NCBI GenBank assembly: GCA_016714605.1
Contig: JADKDL010000006.1
Coordinates: 62,001-126,000, forward strand
Length of the DNA: 64,000 nucleotides
Direction: 5' to 3'
Source: Bacteroidales bacterium
GTDB lineage: Bacteria > Bacteroidota > Bacteroidia > Bacteroidales > UBA1715
A program made the translations under genes and the position numbers. Under the pieces are notes generated by a model, which had not been told where the DNA came from, did no database searches, and was given only the letters and a program-made list of their open reading frames with translations. Shown one piece after another: positions 9,474 through 18,900 of this stretch (its first letter is position 1; each line of letters begins with the position of its first letter).

Positions 9474-10805
9474 ATGAAGTTGTGGGAAAAAGATGTTCAA
9501 GCAAATAAGCTCGTAGAACAGTTTACTATTGGTAGAGATCCTGAGTTTGACATATTATTGGCAAAGGCCGATGTGCTTGGTAATTTGGCTCATACCAATA
9601 TGTTGCAGACTATAGGTTTGCTAACTGAGTCTGAGTATTTGACACTTTCGGCCGAATTAAAAAAGATATATAAAGAGATAGAATCAGGAAATTTTTCTAT
9701 TGACCCAGGAGTAGAGGATGTGCATTCGCAAGTAGAGTTTCTACTCACCATGCGTTTAGGAGAAATGGGTAAGAAGGTACACAGCGGACGGTCGAGAAAT
9801 GACCAAATATTGCTCGATTTAAAATTGTTTATCAGAACACAAATAGAATTGGTAGCTTTTGAAATGCAAGATTTATTCAACCAACTTATTACATTGAGCG
9901 AAACCCATAAGCAGGTTTTGATTCCCGGATATACACATTTGCAAGTAGCTATGCCATCGTCTTTCGGGTTGTGGTTTGGGTGTTATGCAGAAAGCTTGTC
10001 AGACGATTTGCTTTTGCTCCAGACAGCTTTCAGGTTTTCAAACCAAAATCCGCTTGGTTCGGCAGCAGGCTACGGCTCATCGTTTCCGTTAAATAGAACG
10101 CTTACCGCTTCGTTGCTGGGCTTTGAAGATTTGAATTACAATGTAATGTATGCTCAAATGGGACGAGGTAAAGTTGAAAAAACGGTTTGTTTTGCACTTG
10201 CATCAGTTGGCGCCACATTGGCAAAGATGGCAAATGAAATGTGTTTGTTTATGAGTCAGAATTTCAATTTTGTATCATTCCCCGAAGAACTTACAACCGG
10301 TTCTAGCATAATGCCACACAAAAAGAATCCCGATGTTTTTGAGCTAATACGAGCAAAAGGGAATCGTTTACAAGCCTTTGCAACAGAAATAGCATTTATT
10401 ACCACCAATTTACCTTTTGGCTACAATAGAGATTTACAGATAATAAAAGAGATTTTCATACCGGCTTTTGAAGATATAAAATCGTGTTTGGTAATGATGC
10501 AATTGATGTTGAGCAACATTACCATAAAAGAAGATATACTAAACGATAAAAAATACGACTATCTGTTTAGTGTAGAAGAAGTTAATAAAGCAGTATTAAA
10601 CGGCGTACCTTTTCGCGATGCTTATAAAGAGATAGGAATGGCAATAAAAAATGGTAATTTCAATCCACAAAAGCAAGTTTCGCACACACACGAAGGGAGT
10701 ATCGGTAATTTGTGTAACGATAAGATAGATAGAAAGTTTAAGACCTATTTTTCCCAATTTGGTTTCGATGCAGTAAACATGAAGTTGGAGCAATTACTGA
10801 AATAA
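9474..10805 (+). CDS. argH: Argininosuccinate lyase
   Basis: This is a fumarase/aspartase-superfamily lyase that splits argininosuccinate into arginine and fumarate, the last step of arginine synthesis. Signatures in order are S-G-R-S-R-N-D-Q near residue 104, YTHLQVAMPSSFG near 153-165 and the mobile catalytic loop GSSIMPHKKNPD near 276-288. The length of 443 residues is typical. No other arginine genes are adjacent, so it is a lone gene here. The start follows from the family N-terminus KLWEKD. Confidence 0.97.
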   Translation: MKLWEKDVQANKLVEQFTIGRDPEFDILLAKADVLGNLAHTNMLQTIGLLTESEYLTLSAELKKIYKEIESGNFSIDPGVEDVHSQVEFLLTMRLGEMGKKVHSGRSRNDQILLDLKLFIRTQIELVAFEMQDLFNQLITLSETHKQVLIPGYTHLQVAMPSSFGLWFGCYAESLSDDLLLLQTAFRFSNQNPLGSAAGYGSSFPLNRTLTASLLGFEDLNYNVMYAQMGRGKVEKTVCFALASVGATLAKMANEMCLFMSQNFNFVSFPEELTTGSSIMPHKKNPDVFELIRAKGNRLQAFATEIAFITTNLPFGYNRDLQIIKEIFIPAFEDIKSCLVMMQLMLSNITIKEDILNDKKYDYLFSVEEVNKAVLNGVPFRDAYKEIGMAIKNGNFNPQKQVSHTHEGSIGNLCNDKIDRKFKTYFSQFGFDAVNMKLEQLLK

Positions 10806-11240
10806 TCTATAGTGGCGTGTTGTGTAAATTATTGCCTTTCTGTGTCGTAATTGCAGATATTTTATTTAACTATTCAATTTCACAGAGATACACAGAGTAG
10901 ACGCTGAGGCACACTGAGTAATAGATGAGATAGGGGTAAGCATTCTGAATTATAATAGAATGGCATCAAGGCAGTAAAAAGGGGATTATAATTTTTTCAA
11001 TTGTAGACACCGCTCTTAAAAGGTTGTAAAGTCAATTTATTTCCTTTGGCTCCGTTAATTTCTGCCTTTGCCAGAGTTGAATATATGTTAGAATGTTCTG
11101 CCAGCATTCGCCCTCGTCAGTGTCTTTACCGACAATATATCTATTCCTTTAGTAATAGATAAAAGACAAATACCGTTCGGCTTATGTATTGATTATTTCA
11201 ATAAACAGATACTTCACTTCACCTTACTTTATACACACAA

Positions 11241-11280
11241 AAAAAGCTTGTCAATTTTATTAATCATTGACAAGCTTTTT
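11241..11280. terminator. Strong bidirectional hairpin
   Basis: A perfect 14-bp stem (AAAAAGCTTGTCAA and complement) with a 12-base loop and A/T flanks on both sides. It is probably a terminator, but it is 435 bases from the end of argH. Confidence 0.6.
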
Positions 11281-11470
11281 ATATTTAATATGTATTGAGT
11301 TGCGTAGTGTCGAAGATACGCCCATATCTGAGCCTCGCATATAGGCATATCTTTAATCCCCGTTCAGTTCAGGCTATGCCTACATATGTTCGCTGGTTAC
11401 AGCAGTCGTTAGCAGAAAGTCTAAATAAAATGCCGAATCAACATTTTACGTAATCAATTAATAGATTTTG

Positions 11471-11478
11471 TATCTTTG
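11471..11478 (+). promoter_or_regulatory. Candidate -7 box of the Rpn-like gene
   Basis: TATCTTTG matches TAnnTTTG exactly, 16 bases before the ATG at 11495. It argues against the upstream TTG start at 11468. Confidence 0.5.
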
Positions 11479-11494
11479 GTTAGAATTTTATGAT

Positions 11495-12364
11495 ATGTCA
11501 GCAAGTAATTTAATACGTTTTGACTGGGCAATAAAGAGATTATTGAGAAATAAGGCAAATTTTTCAGTTCTTGAAGGATTTCTAAGTGAATTGTTGCGTG
11601 AAAGAATTACAATTGAAAATATTATTGAAAGCGAGAGTAATCAAAAGATTGAGAATGATAAATTTAATCGAGTTGATGTTTTAGTTAAAAATTCAAAAGG
11701 AGAGCTTGTAATCATAGAGATACAAAATCAAAACGAATACGATTACTTTCATCGGATGGCTTATGGAGCATCAAAAGCCATTACTGAGTATATTTCAGTA
11801 GGTGAGCCTTATAGAAATGTGAAAAAAGTATATTCAATTAATATAGTATATTTTGATTTAGGACAAGGACTAGATTATGTTTACCATGGTAAGACTGATT
11901 TTAAGGGGATTCATAAAATAGATAAATTAGAGCTTTCCGATAAACAAAAAGAAGTCCTTGGGAAAACAGACCCTAGTCAGATATTTCCTGAGTATTTTGT
12001 GATTAAAGTAAATCAGTTTGATGATGTAGCTAAGGATACATTGGATGAATGGATTTATTATCTTAAAAATAATGAGATAAAAGATGATTTTAAAGCGCAA
12101 GGGATAAGTATTGCAAGAGAATTACTTCGAGTTGATAATTTGTCAGACGACGAAAGAATAGCATATCAAAAACATATAGAAGATTTACGATATGGAGCAA
12201 GTATGGCTTGGACAATGAAGATTGATGAGGAAGATAGAGTGAAAAAGGAAGAGAAATTATCAATAGTCAAGAATTTTAAAAATCTAGGAGTTGATATTGA
12301 TATAATTATCAAAGCACAGGATTGTCGAGAGACGATATCAATAAAATATAAAAACCTCCGCTAA
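11495..12364 (+). CDS. Rpn family PD-(D/E)XK nuclease / putative transposase
   Basis: The 289-residue protein opens with F-D-W-A-I-K-R-L-L, as in Rpn/PDDEXK_2 family members ('recombination-promoting nuclease'). It carries the nuclease core V-D-V-L-V then V-I-I-E-I-Q-N-Q near residues 66-85, where E-x-Q replaces the usual E-x-K, as is common in this family. The C-terminal third is a charged helical region. I chose the ATG at 11495 because of the TATCTTTG box just upstream. Family members are single-domain mobile or accessory genes that stimulate recombination in E. coli (family knowledge). A terminator follows directly. No inverted repeats mark an insertion. Confidence 0.82.
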   Translation: MSASNLIRFDWAIKRLLRNKANFSVLEGFLSELLRERITIENIIESESNQKIENDKFNRVDVLVKNSKGELVIIEIQNQNEYDYFHRMAYGASKAITEYISVGEPYRNVKKVYSINIVYFDLGQGLDYVYHGKTDFKGIHKIDKLELSDKQKEVLGKTDPSQIFPEYFVIKVNQFDDVAKDTLDEWIYYLKNNEIKDDFKAQGISIARELLRVDNLSDDERIAYQKHIEDLRYGASMAWTMKIDEEDRVKKEEKLSIVKNFKNLGVDIDIIIKAQDCRETISIKYKNLR

Positions 12365-12386
12365 TTGACGGTTGTACCGTCAATTT
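12363..12386 (+). terminator. Terminator of the Rpn-like gene
   Basis: A perfect 10-bp stem AATTGACGGT/ACCGTCAATT overlaps the stop codon and is followed by a T-rich tail. Confidence 0.7.
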
Positions 12387-12571
12387 ATTTTCTTCGCTCA
12401 AGCAGATCGTGTTTTTTAAAACAATCTATTTCATCTACTTCGTAAAGTCCAACTTACAAACTCCAACTATTTGTGTGTAAAGAAAATTCAAGCTCAGACC
12501 ATCTGGCGTGGATTATAAATGTGTGCATTGAAAACCTTTGTAAAAATTTTCATTTCATTAAAAAAGAGAAT

Positions 12572-12579
12572 TATCTTTG
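12572..12579 (+). promoter_or_regulatory. Candidate -7 box of the HEPN-MNT pair
   Basis: TATCTTTG lies only 4 bases before the ATG of the HEPN gene, so the transcript would be leaderless or start at the codon itself. The box is an exact TAnnTTTG match, but no -33 TTG is at ideal distance. Confidence 0.4.
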
Positions 12580-12583
12580 AAAA

Positions 12584-12979
12584 ATGAAAACAAAAAAGGA
12601 ACATATTGATTTTTGGTTAATTCAAGCTGATGACGATTGGACTGCTGTTGATACATTATTAAAGGGAAGAAAATATTTGCAATCATTGTTTTTTGCCCAT
12701 TTGGTAATTGAAAAAATATGCAAAGCATTATGGATTATGCACAATGAAGGAAACGTACCTCCAAGAACACACAATTTGATACATTTGCTTTCAACCACAC
12801 CAATAAAATTGGATGATGATAAAAGTGAATTTATGTTGAATTTAAACCGGTTTCAGTTAGAGGGTCGCTATCCGGATTATTTGACACAAATGCATAAAGT
12901 ATGTAATGAGGTATTTACAACCAATATGATTGATAAAACTAATGAGTTAAGATTATGGTTACTAAAGAAAGTGCAATAA
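12584..12979 (+). CDS. HEPN domain protein (toxin half of a HEPN-MNT pair)
   Basis: The 131-residue all-helical protein matches HEPN proteins. It has a first helix with D-D-W-x-A-V-D, a middle FAHLVIEKICKALW helix, then P-P-R-T-H-N-L-I-H-L-L and G-R-Y-P-D near residue 104. The usual R-x4-6-H RNase motif is not clear at the C-terminal position: after G-R-Y-P-D the next His comes eight residues on. It overlaps the MNT gene by 25 bases, which supports co-translation. HEPN-MNT pairs act as toxin-antitoxin modules in which the MNT partner adenylylates the HEPN protein (family knowledge). Activity here is unproven. Confidence 0.8.
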   Translation: MKTKKEHIDFWLIQADDDWTAVDTLLKGRKYLQSLFFAHLVIEKICKALWIMHNEGNVPPRTHNLIHLLSTTPIKLDDDKSEFMLNLNRFQLEGRYPDYLTQMHKVCNEVFTTNMIDKTNELRLWLLKKVQ

Positions 12980-13278
12980 ATACAGCAAGATTATTTATTA
13001 ATGATTGTAAATCAAATGGACTGACCTTTCATAAGGTTTTTTTATTTGGTTCGGCTGCAAAAGAAACAACTCATGAGTGGTCTGATATAGATTTGTTACT
13101 AATTTCTGATCAATTTAGCGATAATGTTTTTGATAATTTAAAATTGTATTCAAAAATCAATATAAAATATCCTGTTATTGAAACTCACCCTTATCCAACA
13201 AAATATTACTACGAAGGTGATGATTTTATTAATGATATTAGCAAAGAGAGCATTGAAATTGAGACTACAACTAATTGA
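12955..13278 (+). CDS. MNT-type minimal nucleotidyltransferase (antitoxin half)
   Basis: This 107-residue protein has the pol-beta nucleotidyltransferase signature F-G-S-A-A-K-E followed by W-S-D-I-D-L-L-L-I-S (GS-x10-D-x-D), with both catalytic aspartates present near residues 41-43. It is small and lacks other domains, as expected for an antitoxin MNT. It overlaps the preceding HEPN gene, the classic arrangement. The order HEPN then MNT is one of the two known orders. Confidence 0.83.
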   Translation: MVTKESAINTARLFINDCKSNGLTFHKVFLFGSAAKETTHEWSDIDLLLISDQFSDNVFDNLKLYSKINIKYPVIETHPYPTKYYYEGDDFINDISKESIEIETTTN

Positions 13279-13320
13279 GAAATCCTCAGTTGGTGTGAAT
13301 CATAAATTTTTAACATTAAT

Positions 13321-14061
13321 ATGATTACATTAAGAACATTTTTAATATTGATTTTTACTGCATTAATAACAAATTCATGTTATTATGCTTTTTATAATCG
13401 AAAACCTAAAACTACGAGTATAAAGATACGATTAGAAAAAAAACATAATACGGAGAGACTATTTACATATGAAAATATATCATCCGTAACCTACCTTGAT
13501 ATCCAAGACATCATTAAGTTATTAAACAAAAAACGTAATGATTCAAAACTGTGTGAGCCCAAAAGAATAAAATATAAAGCTCTTATTGATAGATTAAGCT
13601 TATCAGATAGAAATGGATTTGACATAGATCCTTCGACGAATCCAGTATTAATAAAGAAATGGGTACCTAATTTTGATACAACTAAAACTGGATATGCTCC
13701 ATTAGACTTTTATTCTCGTGGATTTGGAGCAGATTTAACATCAAAAAAGTGGATTCCTCGCTATGGTTTTGAACCTATATTCGTTGATACTTTATGTGCG
13801 GATAGATATAATGAATTATATACATGGATTATTACCGACCTAATTCTTAAGGGAAAAGCACAAATATTCCGAAAAAGTGATAGTACTTTTCAAGATTTTA
13901 TGATTTATGAGATTGAAGACTTTGGAGATGGACATGGAGGAGAAGATCTTCTTTTTAGAGACAAGAAATTTTTTATGAATGTTAATGTTTATTCTGACAT
14001 TTTTATGGATGACTTTGAATGTATGGATTCTACCGAGATGAAAAATTATTGGGGATATTAA
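13321..14061 (+). CDS. Putative lipoprotein of unknown function
   Basis: The 246-residue protein has a signal peptide ending in a lipobox-like L-I-T-N-S-C (Cys20), then a charged globular domain. There are several Trp/Tyr/Phe-rich strands and a DFGDGHGGEDLLF turn near residue 200. I do not recognise the family. It lies 42 bases downstream of the HEPN-MNT pair on the same strand, but there is no reason to link their functions. Confidence 0.6.
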   Translation: MITLRTFLILIFTALITNSCYYAFYNRKPKTTSIKIRLEKKHNTERLFTYENISSVTYLDIQDIIKLLNKKRNDSKLCEPKRIKYKALIDRLSLSDRNGFDIDPSTNPVLIKKWVPNFDTTKTGYAPLDFYSRGFGADLTSKKWIPRYGFEPIFVDTLCADRYNELYTWIITDLILKGKAQIFRKSDSTFQDFMIYEIEDFGDGHGGEDLLFRDKKFFMNVNVYSDIFMDDFECMDSTEMKNYWGY

Positions 14062-14201
14062 CGCCTGTGCCAAATAAACAGGAATCTAATTGGTCTGAAA
14101 GAATCAGCATTATATCGACAAGCTCTCAATAACCTTGATTCTGTGTTCTGATGCAAGATTCCGTTTAAATAATGAAACTATAAAATCACACATTCCCACA
14201 C

Positions 14202-14236
14202 AAAAAAGAGAGCCACCTTTCAGCAGCCCTCTTTTC
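14202..14236 (-). terminator. Probable terminator of the giant adhesin gene
   Basis: On the minus strand, AAAAGAGGG pairs with CTCTCTTTT (one mismatch), followed by T6. It is about 110 bases beyond the adhesin stop codon, past the heptamer array. Confidence 0.5.
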
Positions 14237-14266
14237 TATTGTATTTTATAAAGAATTTTTTATTTA

Positions 14267-14350
14267 TCAATTCTCAATTCTCAATTCTCAATTCTCAATT
14301 CTCAATTCTCAATTATCAATTATCAATTATCAATTATCAATTATCAATTA
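14267..14350. repeat. Heptanucleotide tandem array, (TCAATTC)6 (TCAATTA)6
   Basis: Twelve head-to-tail 7-base units: six TCAATTC (14267-14308), then six TCAATTA (14309-14350), with no other variation. The last unit overlaps the stop codon of the adhesin gene (minus-strand TAA at 14350-14348). Seven is not a multiple of three, so changes in copy number would not alter the coding part unless the stop is bypassed. Confidence 0.97.
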
Positions 14351-14650
14351 CCTAACGAGCATTACCGGTCCTTTGGTATATTCTTTACCATCAATGTTCA
14401 TACCGGTCCACGAGTCGCCGTTTTTAAATTTAGCGTCAATCACCCAGAAGTAAGTGCCCGCTTTGGCAAGTTTACCTTGATATGAGCCATCCCAAGCCTC
14501 AGAAGGTTGCCCTTGGCTGTTGAGCTTGTCGGAGAACCATACTAGGTTACCCCATGCATCGAACACCGAGATGGTGTATGTCTCTAGGTTGAAACCAGCC
14601 GGTCTGAACTCTCTCACTACGGTAGCCGGATTGGTAGCAGCAAAAGGCAT
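14348..14650 (-). pseudogene. C-terminal T9SS type B sorting domain of the giant adhesin (frame-shifted segment)
   Basis: The last 100 residues of the adhesin have the gliding-motility-associated C-terminal (type B, CHU_C) signature: V-R-E-F-R-P-A-G-F-N-L, then I-S-V-F-D-A-W-G-N-L-V-W-F-S, then A-G-T-Y-F-W-V and a final basic VMLVR. The upstream frame breaks at a T4 run (14650-14653). Dropping one base restores VPNAFAATNP, the canonical start of this domain. The segment is therefore part of the gene that begins at 22304, not a gene of its own. It closely resembles the end of the protein at 41417-47758. Confidence 0.85.
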
Positions 14651-15219
14651 TTTGGCACGAACAGACCTACGCTTATCTCAATAAATATGCTTTGAACTAT
14701 AGAGTCTACGCAGCCATGGTCATTGGTTACTTTCAGCTTCACATCCCACGGACCATATTCGTATGTTTGTGTAATGGCAGCATTTCTTTGAGTATACGGC
14801 ACAATGTACGGCAGGGTATCTTCCAGACGGCCAAAATCCCAGCTCATGTTGTAGGTCACCTCAAGCGAATCGGCACCTCCGGTAGCATTGTTGAAGTACA
14901 CCGGAGCTTGGGTAGAAAGGTTCTCAAACTTGGCTTTGTATGCAGCACCCGGTAGCGACCATAGGAACTGAGCATCAGGTTTTACTGCAATGGTAACCTC
15001 CATAGAGTCAGAGCTCGAGCAACCGTATTTGTTTACCACTTTCACTTTCACCACCTCTTTGCCTTGGTAGTCCCAGTCAACCAAACGATATGCTTTATTT
15101 TGTTCGTTTGATATGGTGTAGTTGGTATGGTTACCCGAAATAGACCAAACAAAGGTGGTAGAGTCGCCTTCCAACTCTTGCACATAATATGCGTTCTGAA
15201 CCGAGTTTTCGCACACCAT
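14617..15219 (-). pseudogene. PKD/Ig-like segment of the giant adhesin (frame-shifted)
   Basis: This is about 200 residues of polycystic-kidney-disease-like folds (F-V-W-S-I-S-G-N-H; M-S-W-D-F-G-R-L), continuous in sequence logic with the segments on either side. On its 5' side the frame breaks at a T6 run (15221-15226). One base fewer gives GKKMVCENSVQNAYYVQ. On its 3' side it breaks at 14650-14653. It should be read as part of one protein of about 2,650 residues. Confidence 0.8.
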
Positions 15220-15985
15220 CTTTTTTACCCCATACTTTGCCGTTTGGAATAGAACTTACAATAAGACTAGCTGTGGTTGTCTCACTCGGACAAGCCATAT
15301 CTGCTACCAGATTGGTGTATTTTGTATTGTTCAATTTGAATATGTATGTACCGCTGTTTTCCAAAGGATAGGTGTTCAGGTCGAGTGTTCTTCCGGTGCC
15401 AAGCGTATTGTCTTGAGCATCGAACCAAGTTGTATTCAATGATCCCACGGCAACAAGCGGTTCAATATTATCATCGCCCAAGCAGATGGCTTTGGTACTC
15501 ACTTGCGGAGCAAGCGGTTGTTCAATATACACATATTGCGCAGTGCCATACGGACTCCAACAGCTACCGTTGTTGTATCTTACAAAGAAGGTGGTAGAGG
15601 TATCGGTTGCAAGCACCGAAGCAGTTGGGGTGAATGAAGCCAAGTTGCCAAGGTTTTGGGCAAGGGTAGAATCTTTTTTCCATTCCACGCCACTATTGCT
15701 TTGGGTAAGAATAAGCGGTAGCATAGCATCGTTGCTACACGAAGCTTTCAGCTCAACAACTGGAGCTTCAGGTAATGGCAGAACGCTGTAAGTACCCGTA
15801 GCAGGTTCGCTCCAACAGCCGTTTGCTTTGTGCATAGCATAGAAGGTATAGTCGCCAATGGCACTAAACTGGTCGACAGCCAGGAACTGATTTGCTATTG
15901 CAAAATGAGAATCGGCAGGTACCGGAGTAGTTGGCTGAGTTTTGTACCAATATATTTGTTGGGATGTCAATAGCAACACTTGCAC
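15131..15985 (-). pseudogene. Ig-like segment of the giant adhesin (frame-shifted)
   Basis: About 280 residues of Cys-containing Ig-like repeats (WYKTQPTTPVP, ANGCWSEPATGTYSV, GSCWSPYGTAQYV). It continues the repeat pattern of the large N-terminal part after a frame change near 15945-15960, in the reverse-strand sequence around ACAAATATATTGG. That break is not in a long homopolymer. The far end breaks at 15221-15226. Confidence 0.8.
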
Positions 15986-18900
15986 TGATGGTTGGTTGCG
16001 CCAATCCTACACAGGTAGGTCTCTGAGTACTAATGGTAACTGCCGGAGCATAATTTACCGTTATTGAAACCGGAGCTGTCGGACTCATACAGTTGTAGAA
16101 TGAGCTATATTCAGCCACATGCCAAGTCGTAACGTCGCCGCTTGGCGCTGATAACGGGGTGTATGTATCGCCAACAGCAACTCTAGATCCATCGTCAGGA
16201 TTGGTAGTGGTTCTCGTAAACCAACGGAACTCGCTAGTGCCTTGTTTAGGTTTAAACCAAGTGCTCAATGGTGCCGGTATGGCAGTGAGGGTTGGGATAT
16301 CGTCATAGTTACAGATAATTTCCGAAACCGCCGAAGGTCTTGGTACCGGACAGTTGAACAGTTCTACCCGTACCAAATCGTCGGTACTTTCGCAACCAAG
16401 AATGGTTTGTGTAGCAAAGAAATCCTTAACAATTTCTTTTGTTGGGTCAATAAATGAAGTTGGTAATGTCCAAGGAGAAGCAGTCTGAACAACCCCGGTA
16501 AGGGCAGTTCTAGAAGCATTCTGATTGCTGTAGAATTTCACACCTTCACCCGTTCCTGTAACTTCAACAGGAACAGCACTGGTCATACGACTCAGGTCGT
16601 CAATAGCAGGGGCAGGGGTATGTTGTATTTCTATGTCTCTAGTTTGCGTAGCCTCACAGCCTTTGCTGTCGGTAAGGGTAGCGGTAATGGTCATTGGAAC
16701 AAGTCCAAACTGAGTAGCACCAACCACACTGGCAGGAGTAAGCGAACCATTACTGCCTGAGAGAATAATACCTCCCATGCTGTTGCCCGATAGACTATAA
16801 TCCATAGAAGCAACCACCGCATTATTAGTAATCACCGGCGAAGCAACCACCTCAGGGTCTGTTTGGCAGATGGTTGTTTTTGTATTAGAAAGCGCAATGG
16901 TAAATACCGGAGTCGGGTTCGCCGTAAAGGTAACCGTTGCCTCAGGACCTCTGCACGGCATACCGGCAGCATCATTTTTCTCTTGCGACATTTTGAAGGT
17001 GTATCTGCCCGGAGCAGCATATTTATTGCCAAAAGTACTTAAATCTAAGTCTTTGGTCGTTTCAATCACCAATCCGGTAGAATCTCTCCATTCAAAGTTA
17101 AATCCGTCAGCTACGGCAGTAATAGAAGGTAAGGTACCATTATCTTCCTCACAGATAGCCACCGGAGTGAGTATCGGAGCAGGCGTCGGACAGTTTACAA
17201 TAATCCAGATTGATTTAGCAATCGGACTTACGCAACTGTTTAGCGTCTGAGTAACATCATAAGAGTACTTACCTATTTTGCTAATATGTGTAGGATACAT
17301 AGTCAACGGAGAAGATGTAGAAATTACAGTACCTGTACTATCTTTTATAGAGAGCGAAGCTGTAGGGTAATAATCTATTTCCATTGGCGGTAAAGACGCA
17401 ATAGAAGCAATACCCCACGTAACCGGAGGATTCGGTAATATACCCGTTCCAGTAGGTGCTAAAACATTAGTAACTGTAACATCAAGCGTTGTTTGATTGG
17501 TACAAGTCGCTTTTCTGTCGGTACCCGAGCCCCACGCCTGAGACGCATCTAAGGTAAGGGTTGTGGTTTTAACGCCCGTAGCCGTAGCATCGAACTGAGG
17601 AGTCCATGTAGTACCCGAAACACCAGCACCACTAAGTACTGAGCCTGCAGGTTCTATAGAGATATTTACCGAAGCTTGCGTATAGCAAATCATGCCCGGG
17701 TCTTGAATTTTCGGATCAGGAAGTTCGTGAATAATCAACTCAATTGGTGTAGGCGGACCAAAGCAAGTATGGGTAGGGTCGTATTCAGCCACATACACCG
17801 TATGCGAACCAACCGCAGTAATACCATGGCTTGTCCACGTATCGCCTAAGAAATCTTCATCGCCAAAAGTAGCACTGGTAGGAATTTCATCAAAATTTCT
17901 CCACCAGCCAAGGTCGTTGCCTGTTCCGGTAGCCGTAAGAGCAACGTTGGTTTCTCCCGTACATGCATGATATTTTATAGCCGTAGGTTTAGGTATTGGA
18001 CAATTGGTTATGGTCAAGATAACCTGTACCGGTTCGCTTTGACAACCATTCAAGGTTTGAGTAGCATACATCGGGTAGAGACCATCTTTCATCTTACCCA
18101 AATCATCAACATACGGTGTATTATAGCAATCAGCCTGAAGCACAACGGTTGTATTTGTATCGTTAGCGCTATACCATTTTATATCAGTACCCGTAGCACA
18201 AATATCAGGAACAAGTGCTTGATTTGGAACATCAGTATTAAGCGCTTCATCAGGCACTCCAATAGGCGGATTCGTATGATTTACGGTAATGTTGTGGGTT
18301 ACAGGCAGCGCTTCGCAACCCGTTGTAGGGTCGGCATATTCAAAAGTTATGGTATGCGTACCTTGAGTAGCAGCAGCAGGGTTGAAGTTTCTGCCCGTTA
18401 CACCTGTTCCCGAGAATGTTCCGGTAGTGAGTGCTGTGCCGTTAGCCAGTTGCGCTTTTAGCCCAAAAGTAGGGGTGTAGTCGCACACCGCAGTAGGGTT
18501 CATGTTTATCAAGGTAACCGGACGCGGATTAATGGTAATGACATCAGTAACTGCATCGCCAACGCAACCATTGCCATCGGTATAATTGTATGTAATGGTA
18601 TAGTTACCCGCAGTAGCCGAAGCAGGGGTGAATACGCCTGTTGTTGCATTTAGAGCCGGAGTAGCAGGTGAAACCGCAAGGGTTCCCATGCCGTGCGAAA
18701 GGCTTGGCGTAAGAGCTGCATCATAGACACAAGCCGCAGCAGAATAATTTAAAGTCAATACCGGAAGTGGATTCACCACCACCGAGCCGGTAACCGGAGT
18801 TTCCATTTTACAACTACCAGTTGCAGCAGAGGTTGTAAAGGTATAGCTTATCGGGAAAGTCCCGTCGGTAGCAGGGGTAAAGGTAGCAGTCTTTTCAAAA

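Larger units (their letters stand above)
10806..11494. other. Non-coding stretch after argH, possibly degraded
   Basis: Nearly 690 bases with no intact gene. It contains a 'cacagagatacacagagt' segment near 10880-10900, of a kind seen in dispersed repeats. A minus-strand stretch at about 11035-11140 can be read as Y-I-V-G-K-D-T-D-E-G-E-C-W-Q-N-I-L but has stops on both sides. A perfect hairpin lies at 11241-11280. It looks like decayed sequence at the edge of an accessory island (inference). Confidence 0.35.

Noticed and set aside
10806..11494. Transposase gene or tRNA in the gap after argH
   Set aside because: All frames are cut by stops within about 40 codons, and I could not fold any stretch into a tRNA.
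14267..14350. CRISPR array
   Set aside because: Repeat units are contiguous 7-mers with no spacers.
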